64,000 nt of DNA from Burkholderia stagnalis. GTDB taxonomy: Bacteria > Pseudomonadota > Gammaproteobacteria > Burkholderiales > Burkholderiaceae. The DNA is taken from the NCBI RefSeq assembly GCF_902830275.1, contig NZ_CADESW010000006.1, positions 62,001-126,000 on the forward strand. The letters run 5' to 3'. Below are positions 45,454 through 55,192 of the stretch, piece after piece. The position numbers were made by a program, and so were the translations under genes. Each line of letters starts with the position of its first letter. Positions within the stretch are counted from its first letter, which is position 1. The notes below the pieces were generated by a model, which saw only the letters and a list, made by a program, of their open reading frames with translations, did no database searches and was not told where the DNA came from.

Positions 45454-46218
45454 ATGACCGTTTCAGCCGATACGTCGAGCGCACGCGTGGTGCTCATCGC
45501 GGGCGCCCTGGACAGCGCGGCCGACGCCGCGTCGATCGGGCGCGCGCTGGCCACGGGGTTCGCCGGGCGCGGCTGGGACGTCGCACTGCAGCGCGGCCGC
45601 GACGCGCCGCCCGCGGCTGCCGATGCGCTGGTGGCCGAGGTCCGCGCGCTCGGGCGCCGCGCCGCCGTGCTCGACGCCGATCTGGCCCTCGAAGCCGAGG
45701 CCGCCGGGCTTGTCGCGGCATGCGGCGCGGCGCTGGGCCGCCCGGCCTGCGTCGTGTTCCATGGCGTGCCGGCGGGCGCCGACGACGCGCACACGGTGTG
45801 CCATGCGTCGCTCGCCGCCGCGCTCGCGCGCAACGTCACCGCGCCGCTCGCGCTGGCCCGTGCGCTGGCGGACGCGACGCCCGACGCCGCGCGCACGGAC
45901 GAAGCGCTGCGCGCGTGCGCAATCCACGTGCTGGACCAGGCGCTGTTTCACCCGGCGCCCGGGCAGCTGTCGCACGCGCTGATGCAGGCCGCGCTGAACC
46001 GCGCGAGCGCCGCGCTGGCGCTGTCGCTGGCGCCGAAGGTGCGGGTCGCGGCGCTGGTGCGCGGGCGGGCGCCGCACGCGGACGACATCGCGACGGCGGC
46101 CTGTTACCTCGCGGACGCGCCCGGCATCACCGGCGCGACGCTGACCGTCGACGGCGGCGAGCACCTGGCGGTGCCGCCGGCCGCCGGCCCGAATGAACCG
46201 CGCGGGCGCACGCCGTGA
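45454..46218 (+). CDS. Degenerate SDR-family oxidoreductase, folate operon
   Basis: 254 aa Rossmann protein of the short-chain dehydrogenase family. The N-terminal TGxxxGxG is replaced (AGALDSAADAASIG), and the catalytic YxxxK is absent; the matching part is QLSHALMQAALN. The C-terminal DIATAACYLADAPGITGATLTVDGGEH is well kept. Its position before folB suggests a folate or pterin link (pteridine-reductase-like, FolM neighbourhood), but catalysis is doubtful. Divergent from the methyltransferase gene. Confidence 0.75.
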   Translation: MTVSADTSSARVVLIAGALDSAADAASIGRALATGFAGRGWDVALQRGRDAPPAAADALVAEVRALGRRAAVLDADLALEAEAAGLVAACGAALGRPACVVFHGVPAGADDAHTVCHASLAAALARNVTAPLALARALADATPDAARTDEALRACAIHVLDQALFHPAPGQLSHALMQAALNRASAALALSLAPKVRVAALVRGRAPHADDIATAACYLADAPGITGATLTVDGGEHLAVPPAAGPNEPRGRTP

Positions 46219-46273
46219 TGGCCGCCGCCCGCGCCGCTTTGCGTGCGCGCACGCCAATTTGACTGGAACGACC

Positions 46274-46678
46274 ATGCATTCCGCCCTCCTGCACCCCCGC
46301 CTCGCGGATTGCCGCAGGCTCTACCTGCGCGACTACGAGGTGCACATCAACATCGGGGCCTTCGAGCACGAGAAGCGCGGCGAGCAGCGCGTCGTCATCA
46401 ACGTCGACCTGTTCGTGCCGCTCGCGCGCTCCACCCCGGTCGACGACCGGCTGCACGAAGTCGTCGACTACGATCTGATGAAGCAGAGCGTCGCGCAATG
46501 CCTGGCGCGCGGCCACATCCACCTGCAGGAAACGCTGTGCGACGCGATCGCCGCGCACCTGCTGGCGCACGACGCCGTGCGCGCGGTACGCGTCCGTACC
46601 GAGAAACCGGACGCCTATCCGGACTGCGACGCCGTCGGCGTCGAGGTCTTTCGCATCAAGGACGAGGAGCGAGCATGA
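46274..46678 (+). CDS. folB: Dihydroneopterin aldolase FolB
   Basis: 134 aa. Converts 7,8-dihydroneopterin to 6-hydroxymethyl-dihydropterin and glycolaldehyde in folate synthesis. Family marks [26 protein letters not shown] and, near the end, the catalytic Lys in [18 protein letters not shown]. Start at 46274 keeps a normal length of about 120-135 aa. Stop overlaps the ttcA start (ATGA). Confidence 0.93.
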   Translation: MHSALLHPRLADCRRLYLRDYEVHINIGAFEHEKRGEQRVVINVDLFVPLARSTPVDDRLHEVVDYDLMKQSVAQCLARGHIHLQETLCDAIAAHLLAHDAVRAVRVRTEKPDAYPDCDAVGVEVFRIKDEERA

Positions 46679-47664
46679 ACGCCCCCCATACCCCCCATCT
46701 GAATGATTCGGCCGCCGCTGCCGCGCCGGCCGACACCGGCCGCCCCGCGCTGACGCGCCGCGAGCAAAAAGAAGCGTACGAGAACAACAAGCTGTTCAAG
46801 CGCATCGTGCGCCAGGTCGGCCAGGCGATCGGCGACTACAACATGATCGAGCACGGCGACAAGGTGATGGTGTGCCTGTCGGGCGGCAAGGACAGCTACG
46901 CGATGCTCGACGTGCTGCTGCGCCTGCGCGAGCGCGCGCCGATCGACTTCGACATCGTCGCGGTGAACCTCGACCAGAAGCAGCCGGGCTTTCCCGAGCA
47001 CGTGCTGCCCGAGTACCTGACGCAGGTCGGCGTGCCGTTCCACATCGAGAACCAGGACACCTACAGCATCGTCAAGCGGCTCGTGCCCGAGGGCAAGACC
47101 ACCTGCTCGCTGTGCTCGCGGCTGCGCCGCGGGATCCTGTACCGCGTGGCCGGCGAGCTCGGCGCGACCAAGATCGCGCTCGGCCACCACCGCGACGACA
47201 TCCTTCAGACGCTGCTGCTGAACATGTTCTACGGCGGCAAGCTGAAGGGAATGCCGCCGAAGCTGCAGTCGGACGACGGCAAGAACGTCGTGATCCGCCC
47301 GCTTGCATACGTGAAGGAAACCGATCTGGAGAAATACGCGGAGCTGCGCGAATTCCCGATCATCCCGTGCAACCTGTGCGGCAGCCAGCCGAACCTGAAG
47401 CGCGCGGAAATGAAGGCGCTGATCCGCGAATGGGACAAGCGCTTCCCGGGCCGCGTCGACAACATGTTCAGCGCGCTCGCGAACGTCGTGCCGTCGCACC
47501 TGATGGATACGGGCCTGTTCCCGTTCGCGTCGCTGCGCGCGAGCGGCGAGGCCGATCCGCAGGGCGACATCGCGTTCGACGAGGAGCCGTGCGCGTCCGG
47601 CGAAGAGACCGCCGCGCCGGGCGCCGCGAAACCGATCTCGATCGTCCAGTTCGACGACCTGTAA
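46675..47664 (+). CDS. ttcA: tRNA 2-thiocytidine biosynthesis protein TtcA
   Basis: 329 aa. Thiolates C32 of tRNA. The PP-loop is SGGKDSYAM near residue 69, and the Fe-S/Cys motif is [10 protein letters not shown] near 144, with a second Cys pair in [13 protein letters not shown]. The N-terminal 35 residues and the C-terminal EETAAPGAA segment are low complexity. Folded to ATGA with folB, so it is in the SDR-folB-ttcA operon. Confidence 0.96.
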   Translation: MNAPHTPHLNDSAAAAAPADTGRPALTRREQKEAYENNKLFKRIVRQVGQAIGDYNMIEHGDKVMVCLSGGKDSYAMLDVLLRLRERAPIDFDIVAVNLDQKQPGFPEHVLPEYLTQVGVPFHIENQDTYSIVKRLVPEGKTTCSLCSRLRRGILYRVAGELGATKIALGHHRDDILQTLLLNMFYGGKLKGMPPKLQSDDGKNVVIRPLAYVKETDLEKYAELREFPIIPCNLCGSQPNLKRAEMKALIREWDKRFPGRVDNMFSALANVVPSHLMDTGLFPFASLRASGEADPQGDIAFDEEPCASGEETAAPGAAKPISIVQFDDL

Positions 47665-47705
47665 GCAGGGCCCGAACACCCGCCGGAACCGGGCCCCGCG
47701 GCCTC

Positions 47706-47743
47706 GTTCCGGCGCTGTCGCCCCGCCGCGACAGGCCCGGAAC
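47706..47743. terminator. Hairpin after ttcA
   Basis: GTTCCG (47706-47711) with CGGAAC (47738-47743), and inner CTGTCG/CGACAG arms. It follows ttcA by about 40 bp. No T-run; may end the operon. Confidence 0.4.
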
Positions 47744-47799
47744 GACAGGGGCCGCATGCTAAAATGGACGGCTTCGAACTCCTCTGACAAGCTGGCGCC

Positions 47800-49161
47800 A
47801 TGAATATCGTGATTTTGGCGGCAGGCACCGGCAAGCGCATGCGTTCCGCGCTGCCGAAAGTGCTCCATCCCCTGGCCGGCAGGCCGCTCCTCTCCCACGT
47901 CATCGCCACTGCGCGCGCACTGCAGCCGTCCCGGCTCGTGGTCGTCGTCGGCCATGGCGCGGAGCAGGTGCAGGCGGCGGTCGCCGCGCCCGACGTGCAG
48001 TTCGCGGTGCAGGCCGAGCAGCTCGGCACCGGCCACGCGGTGCGCCAGGCGCTGCCCCTGCTCGATCCCGCGCAGCCGACCCTCGTGCTGTACGGCGACG
48101 TGCCGCTCACCCGCGTGTCCACGCTCGAGCGCCTCGTCGACGCCGCGCGCGACGGCCGCTACGGCATCCTGACTGTCACGCTCGACGATCCGACCGGCTA
48201 TGGCCGCATCGTGCGCGACCCGGCCGGCTTCGTCACGCGCATCGTCGAGCAGAAGGACGCGTCGCCGGAGGAGCAGAAGATCGCCGAGATCAACACCGGC
48301 ATCGTCGTCACGCCCACCGCGCAGCTCGCGATGTGGCTCGGCGCGCTGAACAACGACAACGCGCAGGGCGAGTACTACCTGACCGACGTGGTCGAGCTCG
48401 CGATCGAGGCCGGCTTCGAAGTCGTCACCGCGCAGCCGGACGCCGAATGGGAAACGCTCGGCGTGAACAGCAAGGCGCAGCTCGCCGAGCTCGAGCGCGT
48501 CCACCAGCGCACGCTCGCCGACACCCTGCTCGCCGACGGCGTGACGCTCGCCGATCCGGCGCGGCTCGACGTGCGCGGCACGCTGCGCTGCGGCCGCGAC
48601 GTGTCGATCGACGTGAACTGCGTGTTCGAAGGCAACGTGACGCTCGCCGACAACGTGGCGATCGGCCCGAACTGCGTGATCCGCAACGCGTCGATCGGCG
48701 CGGGCACGCGCGTCGACGCGTTCACGCACATCGACGGCGCCGAACTCGGCGCGCACACGGTGATCGGCCCGTACGCGCGGCTGCGCCCGGGCACGCAGCT
48801 CGCCGACGAAGCGCACGTCGGCAACTTCGTCGAGGTGAAGAACGCGGTGATCGGCCACGGCTCGAAGGCGAACCACCTCACGTATATCGGCGACGCCGAC
48901 ATCGGCGCGCGCGTGAACATCGGCGCCGGCACGATCACCTGCAACTACGACGGCGCGAACAAGTTCCGCACCGTGATCGAGGACGACGTGTTCGTCGGTT
49001 CGGACACGCAGCTGGTCGCGCCGGTGCATGTCGGCCGCGGCGTGACGATCGCCGCGGGCACGACGATCTGGAAGGACGTCGCCGACGGCCTCCTCGCGTT
49101 GAACGAGAAGACGCAGACCGCGAAGAGCGGCTACGTCCGCCCGGTCAAGAAGAAAAGCTGA
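47800..49161 (+). CDS. glmU: Bifunctional GlmU (uridylyltransferase / acetyltransferase)
   Basis: 453 aa. N-terminal uridylyltransferase ([17 protein letters not shown], about 1-230) makes UDP-GlcNAc; the C-terminal left-handed beta-helix (about 250-445) with hexapeptide repeats ([21 protein letters not shown]) acetylates glucosamine-1-phosphate. It supplies peptidoglycan and LPS precursors. It is followed 52 bp later by glmS; the two form the common glmUS pair. Confidence 0.97.
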   Translation: MNIVILAAGTGKRMRSALPKVLHPLAGRPLLSHVIATARALQPSRLVVVVGHGAEQVQAAVAAPDVQFAVQAEQLGTGHAVRQALPLLDPAQPTLVLYGDVPLTRVSTLERLVDAARDGRYGILTVTLDDPTGYGRIVRDPAGFVTRIVEQKDASPEEQKIAEINTGIVVTPTAQLAMWLGALNNDNAQGEYYLTDVVELAIEAGFEVVTAQPDAEWETLGVNSKAQLAELERVHQRTLADTLLADGVTLADPARLDVRGTLRCGRDVSIDVNCVFEGNVTLADNVAIGPNCVIRNASIGAGTRVDAFTHIDGAELGAHTVIGPYARLRPGTQLADEAHVGNFVEVKNAVIGHGSKANHLTYIGDADIGARVNIGAGTITCNYDGANKFRTVIEDDVFVGSDTQLVAPVHVGRGVTIAAGTTIWKDVADGLLALNEKTQTAKSGYVRPVKKKS

Positions 49162-49213
49162 ACACCCTGCGGGCGCCGTGGTTGCGCCCGCTTCGACTTA
49201 CAGGACTGTTTCC

Positions 49214-51031
49214 ATGTGCGGCATTGTCGGCGCAGTTGCGCAACGTAATATCGTTCCGGTGCTGATCGAAGGTCTGCGGCGCCTCGAATACCGTGGCTAC
49301 GATTCGTGCGGCGTCGCCGTGCTCGAACCGGGCGCGCCGAAGCGCGCGCGCAGTGTCGCGCGCGTCGCCGACCTCGACGCGCAGGTGCGCGAATCGCACC
49401 TCGAAGGCACGACGGGCATCGCGCACACGCGCTGGGCCACGCACGGCGCGCCGGTCACGCACAACGCGCACCCGATCTTCTCGTCGAACGCGCTCGCGCT
49501 CGTCCACAACGGCATCATCGAGAACTTCGAGCCGCTGCGCGACGCGCTGCGCGCGAAGGGCTACGAATTCGTGTCGCAAACCGACACCGAGGTGATCGCG
49601 CACCTCGTGCATAGCCTGTATCGCGGCGACCTGTTCGCCGCCGTGCGCGAAGCGGTGCAGCAGCTGCACGGCGCGTATGCGATCGCGGTGATCCACAAGG
49701 ACCAGCCGCACACCGTCGTCGGCGCGCGCCAGGGCTCGCCGCTCGTGGTCGGCTACGGCAACGGCGAGAACTTCCTCGCGTCCGATGCGCTCGCGCTCGC
49801 GGGCAGCACCGATCACTTCACGTTCCTCGAGGAAGGCGACGTCTGCGAGCTGTCGCTCGACGGCGTGAAGATCGTCGACCGCCACGGCGCGGTGGCCACG
49901 CGCGAAGTGCGCGTCGTCAGCGCGTACGGCGGCGCGGTCGAGCTCGGGCCGTACCGGCACTTCATGCAGAAGGAAATCTTCGAGCAGCCGCGCGCGATCA
50001 GCGACACGATCCCGCAGGCCGACGCGTTCGACGCGACGCTGTTCGGCGATGCGGCGCCCGCCGCGTTCGGCGAGATCGACAGCCTGCTGATCCTCGCGTG
50101 CGGCACCAGCTACTACTCGGGCCTCACCGCGAAATACTGGCTCGAATCGATCGCGAAGATCCCGACCCAGGTCGAGATCGCGAGCGAATACCGCTATCGC
50201 GAATCGGTGCCGAACCCGCGCCAGCTCGTGCTGGTGATCTCGCAATCGGGCGAGACGGCCGACACGCTCGCGGCGCTCAAGCACGCGCAATCGCTCGGCC
50301 ATACGCATACGCTCGCGGTGTGCAACGTCGCGACGAGCGCGATGGTGCGCCTCACCGAGCTGCAGTTCCTGACGCACGCGGGCACCGAGATCGGCGTCGC
50401 GTCGACGAAGGCGTTCACGACGCAGCTCGTCGCGCTGTTCGTGCTGGCCGCGACGCTCGGCAAGCTGCGCGGCCATGTGGACGCCGCGCAGGAAGCGGAA
50501 TACCTGAAGCAGCTGCGCCACCTGCCGGCCGCGCTGAACAGCGTGCTCGCGCTCGAGCCGCAGATCATCGCGTGGTCGGAGGAGTTCGCGCGCAAGGAAA
50601 ACGCGCTGTTCCTCGGCCGCGGGCTGCATTACCCGATCGCGCTCGAAGGCGCGCTCAAGCTGAAGGAAATCTCGTACATTCACGCCGAGGCGTATCCGGC
50701 CGGCGAACTGAAGCACGGCCCGCTCGCGCTCGTCACGGAAGCGATGCCGGTCGTGACGGTCGCGCCGAACGACACGCTGCTCGAGAAGCTGAAGTCGAAC
50801 ATGCAGGAAGTGCGCGCGCGCGGCGGCGAGCTGTACGTGTTCGCGGATGCCGACACGCATATCGTCAACGACGAAGGCCTGCACGTGATCCGGATGCCGG
50901 AGCACTACGGCCAGCTGTCGCCGATCCTGCACGTCGTGCCGCTGCAGCTGCTGGCGTATCACACGGCCTGCGCGCGCGGCACCGATGTCGACAAGCCGCG
51001 CAATCTCGCGAAATCGGTGACGGTGGAGTAA
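49214..51031 (+). CDS. glmS: Glucosamine-6-phosphate synthase GlmS
   Basis: 605 aa. Cys2 of the mature MCGIVGAV (nucleophile of the glutaminase), and [12 protein letters not shown] show the N-terminal domain; SIS domains follow with [13 protein letters not shown] and [12 protein letters not shown], ending in the family's KSVTVE. Makes glucosamine-6-phosphate from fructose-6-phosphate and glutamine. Start at 49214 because Cys must be second; an open frame 12 codons upstream is not used. No glmS ribozyme is expected or seen. Confidence 0.97.
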   Translation: MCGIVGAVAQRNIVPVLIEGLRRLEYRGYDSCGVAVLEPGAPKRARSVARVADLDAQVRESHLEGTTGIAHTRWATHGAPVTHNAHPIFSSNALALVHNGIIENFEPLRDALRAKGYEFVSQTDTEVIAHLVHSLYRGDLFAAVREAVQQLHGAYAIAVIHKDQPHTVVGARQGSPLVVGYGNGENFLASDALALAGSTDHFTFLEEGDVCELSLDGVKIVDRHGAVATREVRVVSAYGGAVELGPYRHFMQKEIFEQPRAISDTIPQADAFDATLFGDAAPAAFGEIDSLLILACGTSYYSGLTAKYWLESIAKIPTQVEIASEYRYRESVPNPRQLVLVISQSGETADTLAALKHAQSLGHTHTLAVCNVATSAMVRLTELQFLTHAGTEIGVASTKAFTTQLVALFVLAATLGKLRGHVDAAQEAEYLKQLRHLPAALNSVLALEPQIIAWSEEFARKENALFLGRGLHYPIALEGALKLKEISYIHAEAYPAGELKHGPLALVTEAMPVVTVAPNDTLLEKLKSNMQEVRARGGELYVFADADTHIVNDEGLHVIRMPEHYGQLSPILHVVPLQLLAYHTACARGTDVDKPRNLAKSVTVE

Positions 51032-51064
51032 TTCCGCGCCGACGGCGCAACTGACGGAGAAAGC

Positions 51065-51526
51065 ATGGTGAGACTGATCGGATGCGGCTTGCTGGCACTG
51101 GCGTTCACGACGCCCGGCATGGCAGCCGACCATTACGTCGAGGTGTGGAATCCGCCCGAGGCGCGCACGGCCGCGCCGCGCCCGCCGGCGGCGCACGCCC
51201 CCGACGCGCACGCGGCCGCCCCCGCGAAGCATGCCGCCGCGCAGCAGAAGGCGGCCGTGAAGCCGCACAAGCACCACGTTGCGCCAGCCACGCAGACGCT
51301 GAAGACGGGCGCGCATCGCATGCCGGCGCCCGGCGCCGCATCCGCCGCCACGCCGGCCGCGCGCCCCGTCGCTCAGCCCGCACCGGGCCGGCTGACGGTG
51401 ATGCAGCCTGACGCGCCGGATTCGCCGCATGGTCTCGCCTTCACCGACATCCCGCGCCAATACACGCCGGACGGCAACGTGCTGCGCGTCGGCACCCGCA
51501 ACGGCCCAGCCAAGGTGACACGATAA
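51065..51526 (+). CDS. Secreted Ala/Pro/His-rich protein of unknown function
   Basis: 153 aa. Signal peptide MVRLIGCGLLALAFTTPGMA, mature protein begins ADHYVEVWNPPEAR. The middle is Ala/Pro/Lys/His low complexity; the C-terminal part (GLAFTDIPRQYTPDGNVLRVGTRNG) is more ordered. Ends in TAATG overlap with the next gene. It follows glmS by 33 bp, same strand. Confidence 0.7.
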   Translation: MVRLIGCGLLALAFTTPGMAADHYVEVWNPPEARTAAPRPPAAHAPDAHAAAPAKHAAAQQKAAVKPHKHHVAPATQTLKTGAHRMPAPGAASAATPAARPVAQPAPGRLTVMQPDAPDSPHGLAFTDIPRQYTPDGNVLRVGTRNGPAKVTR

Positions 51527-51744
51527 TGGAAGCGGAAACCTACCACGGCTACCAGATCTGGGGCCACGCAATCCTGCAGCAGGACGAGATCATGCAGCCC
51601 GAGCGCTTCGCGGCGAGCGGCACGATCACGCAGAACAACAAGCTCGTCGAAGCGTCGAGCGTGCTCGGCGTGTTCGATACGGAAGACGAAGCGCGCGCCG
51701 CCGGCCTCGAATGGGCGCGCGCGTGGATCGACAACCATCGTTGA
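51526..51744 (+). CDS. Small protein of unknown function (72 aa)
   Basis: MEAETYHGYQIWGHAILQQDE... with a C-terminal amphipathic helix TEDEARAAGLEWARAWID. Translation is coupled to the preceding gene (TAATG). Resembles the 73-aa protein at 43802 in layout. No signal peptide. A terminator follows. Confidence 0.75.
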   Translation: MEAETYHGYQIWGHAILQQDEIMQPERFAASGTITQNNKLVEASSVLGVFDTEDEARAAGLEWARAWIDNHR

Positions 51745-51774
51745 ACGAGCGGGCCGAACGGCACCGCGTGACGA

Positions 51775-51811
51775 AAAAAGGGGCGTCAGCCGTAAGCTGA
51801 CGCCCCTTTTT
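51775..51811. terminator. Bidirectional terminator between small gene and FTR1 gene
   Basis: 16-bp perfect stem AAAAAGGGGCGTCAGC with its complement, loop CGTAA, A-run and T-run on the two sides. Works for the rightward small-gene unit and for the leftward iron permease. Confidence 0.93.
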
Positions 51812-51828
51812 GCATTCGAGCCCGCGAC

Positions 51829-52665
51829 TCAGGCGGCGCGCCGTGGCGGGTGGATCGCCCCCTGCGGCCGGCCGACGAGCCGGGTCAGCACGACGATCGC
51901 GACGAGCGTGCCGACGTACGCGGCGATCTGGATGCCCGCCGGACGCGCCGTATAGCCGATCAGCGTATGCAGCGCCTTGCCGACGAGGCTCGTATCCTTG
52001 AGCAGCCAGGCCGTATCCCACACCGCATCGCCCCACGACGGCACGAGGCCGGCCGCCAGCAGGAAGCCCACGCACTGGCTCGCCATCCCGGCCGCGAGCA
52101 GGATGATCAGGCCGTTGGTCACGGAGAACAGGCGCTTCATCGGAATCCGCAGCAGGCCCGCATACATCGCATAGCCGAGCCCCGCGCCGCCGAGCACGCC
52201 CAGCAGCCCGCCGACGATCATCTGCGGCGTTTGCCCCGGGTCGCCGGCCGCGATCCCGTACAGGAACAGCACGGCCTCGGAGCCCTCGCGCAACACCGCG
52301 ACGCCGACGACGATGGCCAGCCCCGTCAGCGGCTTGCTGCCGGCCGCGACGGCGCGGCCGACTTCGGTCATGTGCATCGCCATCTCGCGGCCGTGCTTGC
52401 TCATCCAGATGGTGTGCCACGCGAGCATCAGCGTCGCGACGAACATCACGCCCGCGTTGAACACCTCCTGCCCCATCCCGGACGCCCAGTTCGAGATCAC
52501 GTCGGCGAACGCCGCGATCAAGCCCGCGCCGATCACGCCGCCGACGAGCCCGCCGCTCACCCACCAGCCGCGGCGCGGCACGCCCTTCGTGGCGGCCATC
52601 ACGATCGAGACCACCAGCGCGGCCTCGAGCACTTCACGAAAAACGATCAGGGCAGTGGACAACAT
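51829..52665 (-). CDS. FTR1-family high-affinity iron permease
   Basis: 278 aa inner-membrane protein with about seven hydrophobic segments and the two REXXE motifs of FTR1 permeases (REVLE near residue 10, REGSE near 128), which bind iron. It corresponds to FtrC of the Burkholderia/Bordetella/Brucella ferrous systems. The cupredoxin gene is 12 bp upstream in the same operon, but the P19-like and polyferredoxin partners of the four-gene system are not beside it. Confidence 0.92.
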   Translation of the reverse strand: MLSTALIVFREVLEAALVVSIVMAATKGVPRRGWWVSGGLVGGVIGAGLIAAFADVISNWASGMGQEVFNAGVMFVATLMLAWHTIWMSKHGREMAMHMTEVGRAVAAGSKPLTGLAIVVGVAVLREGSEAVLFLYGIAAGDPGQTPQMIVGGLLGVLGGAGLGYAMYAGLLRIPMKRLFSVTNGLIILLAAGMASQCVGFLLAAGLVPSWGDAVWDTAWLLKDTSLVGKALHTLIGYTARPAGIQIAAYVGTLVAIVVLTRLVGRPQGAIHPPRRAA

Positions 52666-52677
52666 GGCGGTGCGTGC

Positions 52678-53010
52678 TTACTTGACGATCAGCTGCGTCT
52701 TCGACTGCGCTTCGTGGTATTCGTCGTGGAACTCGTAGGTGCCCGCCTTCAGCGGCCCGACCAGGATCTCGGCCGTCTTGCCGGCGGGGATCACCTTCTC
52801 GGCCTTGAAGTCGTCGCTTTCGAATTCGGCGGGCGTCGCGTCGAGGTTCTGCACGACGAACTTCACCTTCTTGCCGGCCGGGATCGTCACGCCCGCGGGC
52901 GCGAACTTGTGATCCTTCAGCGTCAGGTTGACGACGTCGTCGGCGGCGAAGGCGGACGTGGCCGATGCACCCAGCAGGGCGAGCGCGAAGCCGAAAGCGA
53001 AACGGTTCAT
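52678..53010 (-). CDS. Periplasmic cupredoxin (FtrB-like)
   Basis: 110 aa from ATG 53010, which gives a signal peptide ending TSAFA; upstream in-frame ATGs read promoter. The mature part is a cupredoxin-like fold (LTLKDHKFAPAGVTIPAGKKVKFVVQN) with GTYEFHDEYHEA at the end in place of the type-1 copper Cys-His-Met set. It is thought to help iron oxidation or delivery to the FTR1 permease. First gene of the two-gene unit. Confidence 0.88.
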   Translation of the reverse strand: MNRFAFGFALALLGASATSAFAADDVVNLTLKDHKFAPAGVTIPAGKKVKFVVQNLDATPAEFESDDFKAEKVIPAGKTAEILVGPLKAGTYEFHDEYHEAQSKTQLIVK

Positions 53011-53354
53011 GGCGGAATGGAAATGAGTATCGGAAGTGACTGATATTAAGATCGATTCGCATTTCCGCATCAAATGCCCTTGATTGCGCAATGGAGATCA
53101 CGCTTCACATCGTTTTGCAAACCCTTGTCGGGAAAGGAATTTCCTCATCCCCTATTCCGGCGCCTTACGGTCAATCAGGATAAATGCCGACTGACGCTTT
53201 GGACCGAATCGATATTCGTCTGATTACACCTTTACGAATTGCTGTCGCTACACGGACGCCGCGCACGGTATCCTGCGCATCGTCGCGCGCCCGCTTGACC
53301 TTCCCATCGTGGCAAGCTTCAGGCTGTGCACACTCGTCAACTCTGGAGGGAACC
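53011..53354. promoter_or_regulatory. Divergent iron / copper promoter region
   Basis: 344 bp. On the cupredoxin side, TGATATTAAGATCGATTCGC (53041-53060) continuing to ATTT looks like a degenerate Fur box (AT-rich, GATA/ATTTCG blocks) 31-50 bp before the start. CGAAT-CGAT-ATTCG at 53205-53218 is a dyad of unknown use. The copper side is described separately. No gene. Confidence 0.5.
53295..53326 (+). promoter_or_regulatory. CueR-type (MerR-family) copper promoter
   Basis: A TTGACC -35 hexamer (53295-53300) overlaps ACCTTCC-CATCGTG-GCAAGCT (53298-53318), close to the CueR operator ACCTTCC-N7-GGAAGGT (left arm exact, right arm 5 of 7). The -10 hexamer is placed about 19 bases from the -35, the long spacing required by MerR activators. 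It drives copZ. Confidence 0.7.
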
Positions 53355-53555
53355 ATGGAATTCGAAGTTCAGGACATGACCTGCGGCGGCTGCGCGAACG
53401 CGATCACCCGCGCGGTAACCGCGGCCGATCCGGGCGCGAAGCTCGACATCGACGTCGCCGCGAAGCGCGTGACGGTCGAATCGACGCAACCGGCGGAACG
53501 CGTGCAGTCGATCATCGAGGCCGCAGGCTTCCATCCCGCGCTGCGCGCCGCCTGA
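53355..53555 (+). CDS. copZ: CopZ-like heavy-metal-associated protein
   Basis: 66 aa. One HMA domain with the metal-binding loop MTCGGCAN, a cytosolic copper chaperone fold. GGAGGG ribosome site upstream. No copA ATPase lies beside it. The promoter looks CueR-controlled, so copper binding is likely. Confidence 0.93.
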   Translation: MEFEVQDMTCGGCANAITRAVTAADPGAKLDIDVAAKRVTVESTQPAERVQSIIEAAGFHPALRAA

Positions 53556-53608
53556 CGCACGGCGCCGGTTCCCGCGCGACACACGACGCGGGAACCGGCG
53601 GCCCGGCG

Positions 53609-55099
53609 TCAGCGCAGCCGCACGAGCGTCGACTTCAGCTCGGTGTACTTCTCGAGCGCGTGCAGCGACTTGTCGCGGCCGTTGCCCGACTGCTTGTAGC
53701 CGCCGAACGGGAAGTTCATGTCGCCGCCCTCGTCGTAGCAGTTCACCCACACGGTGCCCGCGCGCAGGCGCCGCGACACCTCGTGCGCAGTCGTCAGGTT
53801 CGACGTCCATACCGCCGCCGCGAGCCCGTAGTCGGAATCGTTGGCGATGCGCACCGCTTCGTCGACGTCGTCGAACGCGATCACCGACAGCACCGGCCCG
53901 AAGATCTCCTCGCGCGCGATCTTCGCATCGGGCTGCACCTCGAACACCGTCGGCTCCACGTAGAAGCCGCCCGTCTCCGCCCTCACCCGCGCACCGCCCG
54001 TCACGAGCCGGCCTTCGCTGCGCCCCGCTTCGATGTAGCCGAGCACGCGCTCGAGCTGGATCGCGTCGACGATCGCGCCCATCGACACCGACGGGTCCAG
54101 CGGGTTGCCGGGCACGTACGCGCGCGCGGCCGCGACGAGCTTTTCGATGAAAACGTCCTTGATGTCGCGATGCACGAGCAGGCGCGAGCCCGCGGTGCAC
54201 ATCTCGCCCATGTTGTAGAAGATCGCGCCGGCCGCGGCCTGCGCCGCGCGGTCGAGGTCCGGGCAATCGGGCAGCACGATGTTCGGCGACTTGCCGCCGA
54301 GTTCGAGCCACGCGCGCTTCAGGTTCGACTGCGCCGCGTACTGCATGATCAGCTTGCCGACCGCGGTCGAGCCGGTGAACGCGATGCAGTCGACGTCGCG
54401 ATGCAGCGCGAGCAGCTTGCCGGGCTCGCCCGCGCCCGGCACGACGTTGAACACGCCCGCCGGCAGGCCCGCTTCGTGCGCGAGCTGCGCGACGCGGATC
54501 GCCGTGAGCGGCGACTTCTCCGACGGCTTCAGCACGACGCTGTTGCCGGCCGCGAGCGCGGGGCCGAACTTCCATGCGGCCATCAGGATCGGGAAATTCC
54601 ACGGCACGACCGCGGCGACGACGCCGACCGGCTCGCGGGTGACGAGCCCGACCAGGTGATGATCGGCCGGCGCCACTTCGCCGCCGATCTTGTCGATCGC
54701 TTCCGCGAACCATTCGACGCAATACGCGGCGCCCGGCACGTCGACCGTCGTCGTGTCGCCGATCGGCTTGCCCGCGTCGAGCGTCTCGAGCAGCGCCAGC
54801 TCGTCGAGATGCTCGCGCATCAGCGCGGCCCAGCGCAGCAGCACCGCCTTGCGCGCGCGCGGGTTCAGCCCCGCCCACACCTGCGCGTCGAACGCGCGGC
54901 GCGCGGCGGCCACCGCCGCGTTCACGTCGGCTTCGCCGCAATCGGCGACCTTCGCGAGCACGCGGCCGTCGATCGGGCTCACGCAGTCGAACGTGTTGCC
55001 GGTGCACGCGTCGCGCAATGCGCCGTCGATGAATGCGCGCCCTTCGATCGCGAGCGACGCCGCCTTGTCCTGCCAGTCCGCCAAAGTCAACTTACTCAT
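53609..55099 (-). CDS. puuC: Gamma-glutamyl-gamma-aminobutyraldehyde dehydrogenase (PuuC-like)
   Basis: 496 aa NAD(P)-dependent aldehyde dehydrogenase. Marks: LLETLDAGKPIGDT, VVPWNFPILMAAWK, the catalytic Cys in NMGEMCTAGSR and Glu in LELGGKSPNIVL, and PFGGYKQSGNGRDKSLHALEKYTELK. It oxidises the gamma-glutamyl aminobutyraldehyde of putrescine breakdown. It lies with a PuuR-like regulator and opposite the puuDA/spu genes, which supports the assignment. Confidence 0.9.
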   Translation of the reverse strand: MSKLTLADWQDKAASLAIEGRAFIDGALRDACTGNTFDCVSPIDGRVLAKVADCGEADVNAAVAAARRAFDAQVWAGLNPRARKAVLLRWAALMREHLDELALLETLDAGKPIGDTTTVDVPGAAYCVEWFAEAIDKIGGEVAPADHHLVGLVTREPVGVVAAVVPWNFPILMAAWKFGPALAAGNSVVLKPSEKSPLTAIRVAQLAHEAGLPAGVFNVVPGAGEPGKLLALHRDVDCIAFTGSTAVGKLIMQYAAQSNLKRAWLELGGKSPNIVLPDCPDLDRAAQAAAGAIFYNMGEMCTAGSRLLVHRDIKDVFIEKLVAAARAYVPGNPLDPSVSMGAIVDAIQLERVLGYIEAGRSEGRLVTGGARVRAETGGFYVEPTVFEVQPDAKIAREEIFGPVLSVIAFDDVDEAVRIANDSDYGLAAAVWTSNLTTAHEVSRRLRAGTVWVNCYDEGGDMNFPFGGYKQSGNGRDKSLHALEKYTELKSTLVRLR

Positions 55100-55192
55100 C
55101 AGGATGCCTCAATGTTGTGGCACTCGCCGCGCACGGGCGGCATGCCTGTCGCGCAACGGGCGGCGAGTGCAGTGAAGCGCGGTGAAGCTCGG

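Noticed and set aside
49178-49213. Upstream start for glmS
   Set aside because: GlmS needs Cys directly after the initiator Met; the ATG at 49214 satisfies this.
49162-49213. glmS ribozyme
   Set aside because: Only 52 bases precede glmS and no ribozyme core is present; the ribozyme is known from Gram-positive bacteria.
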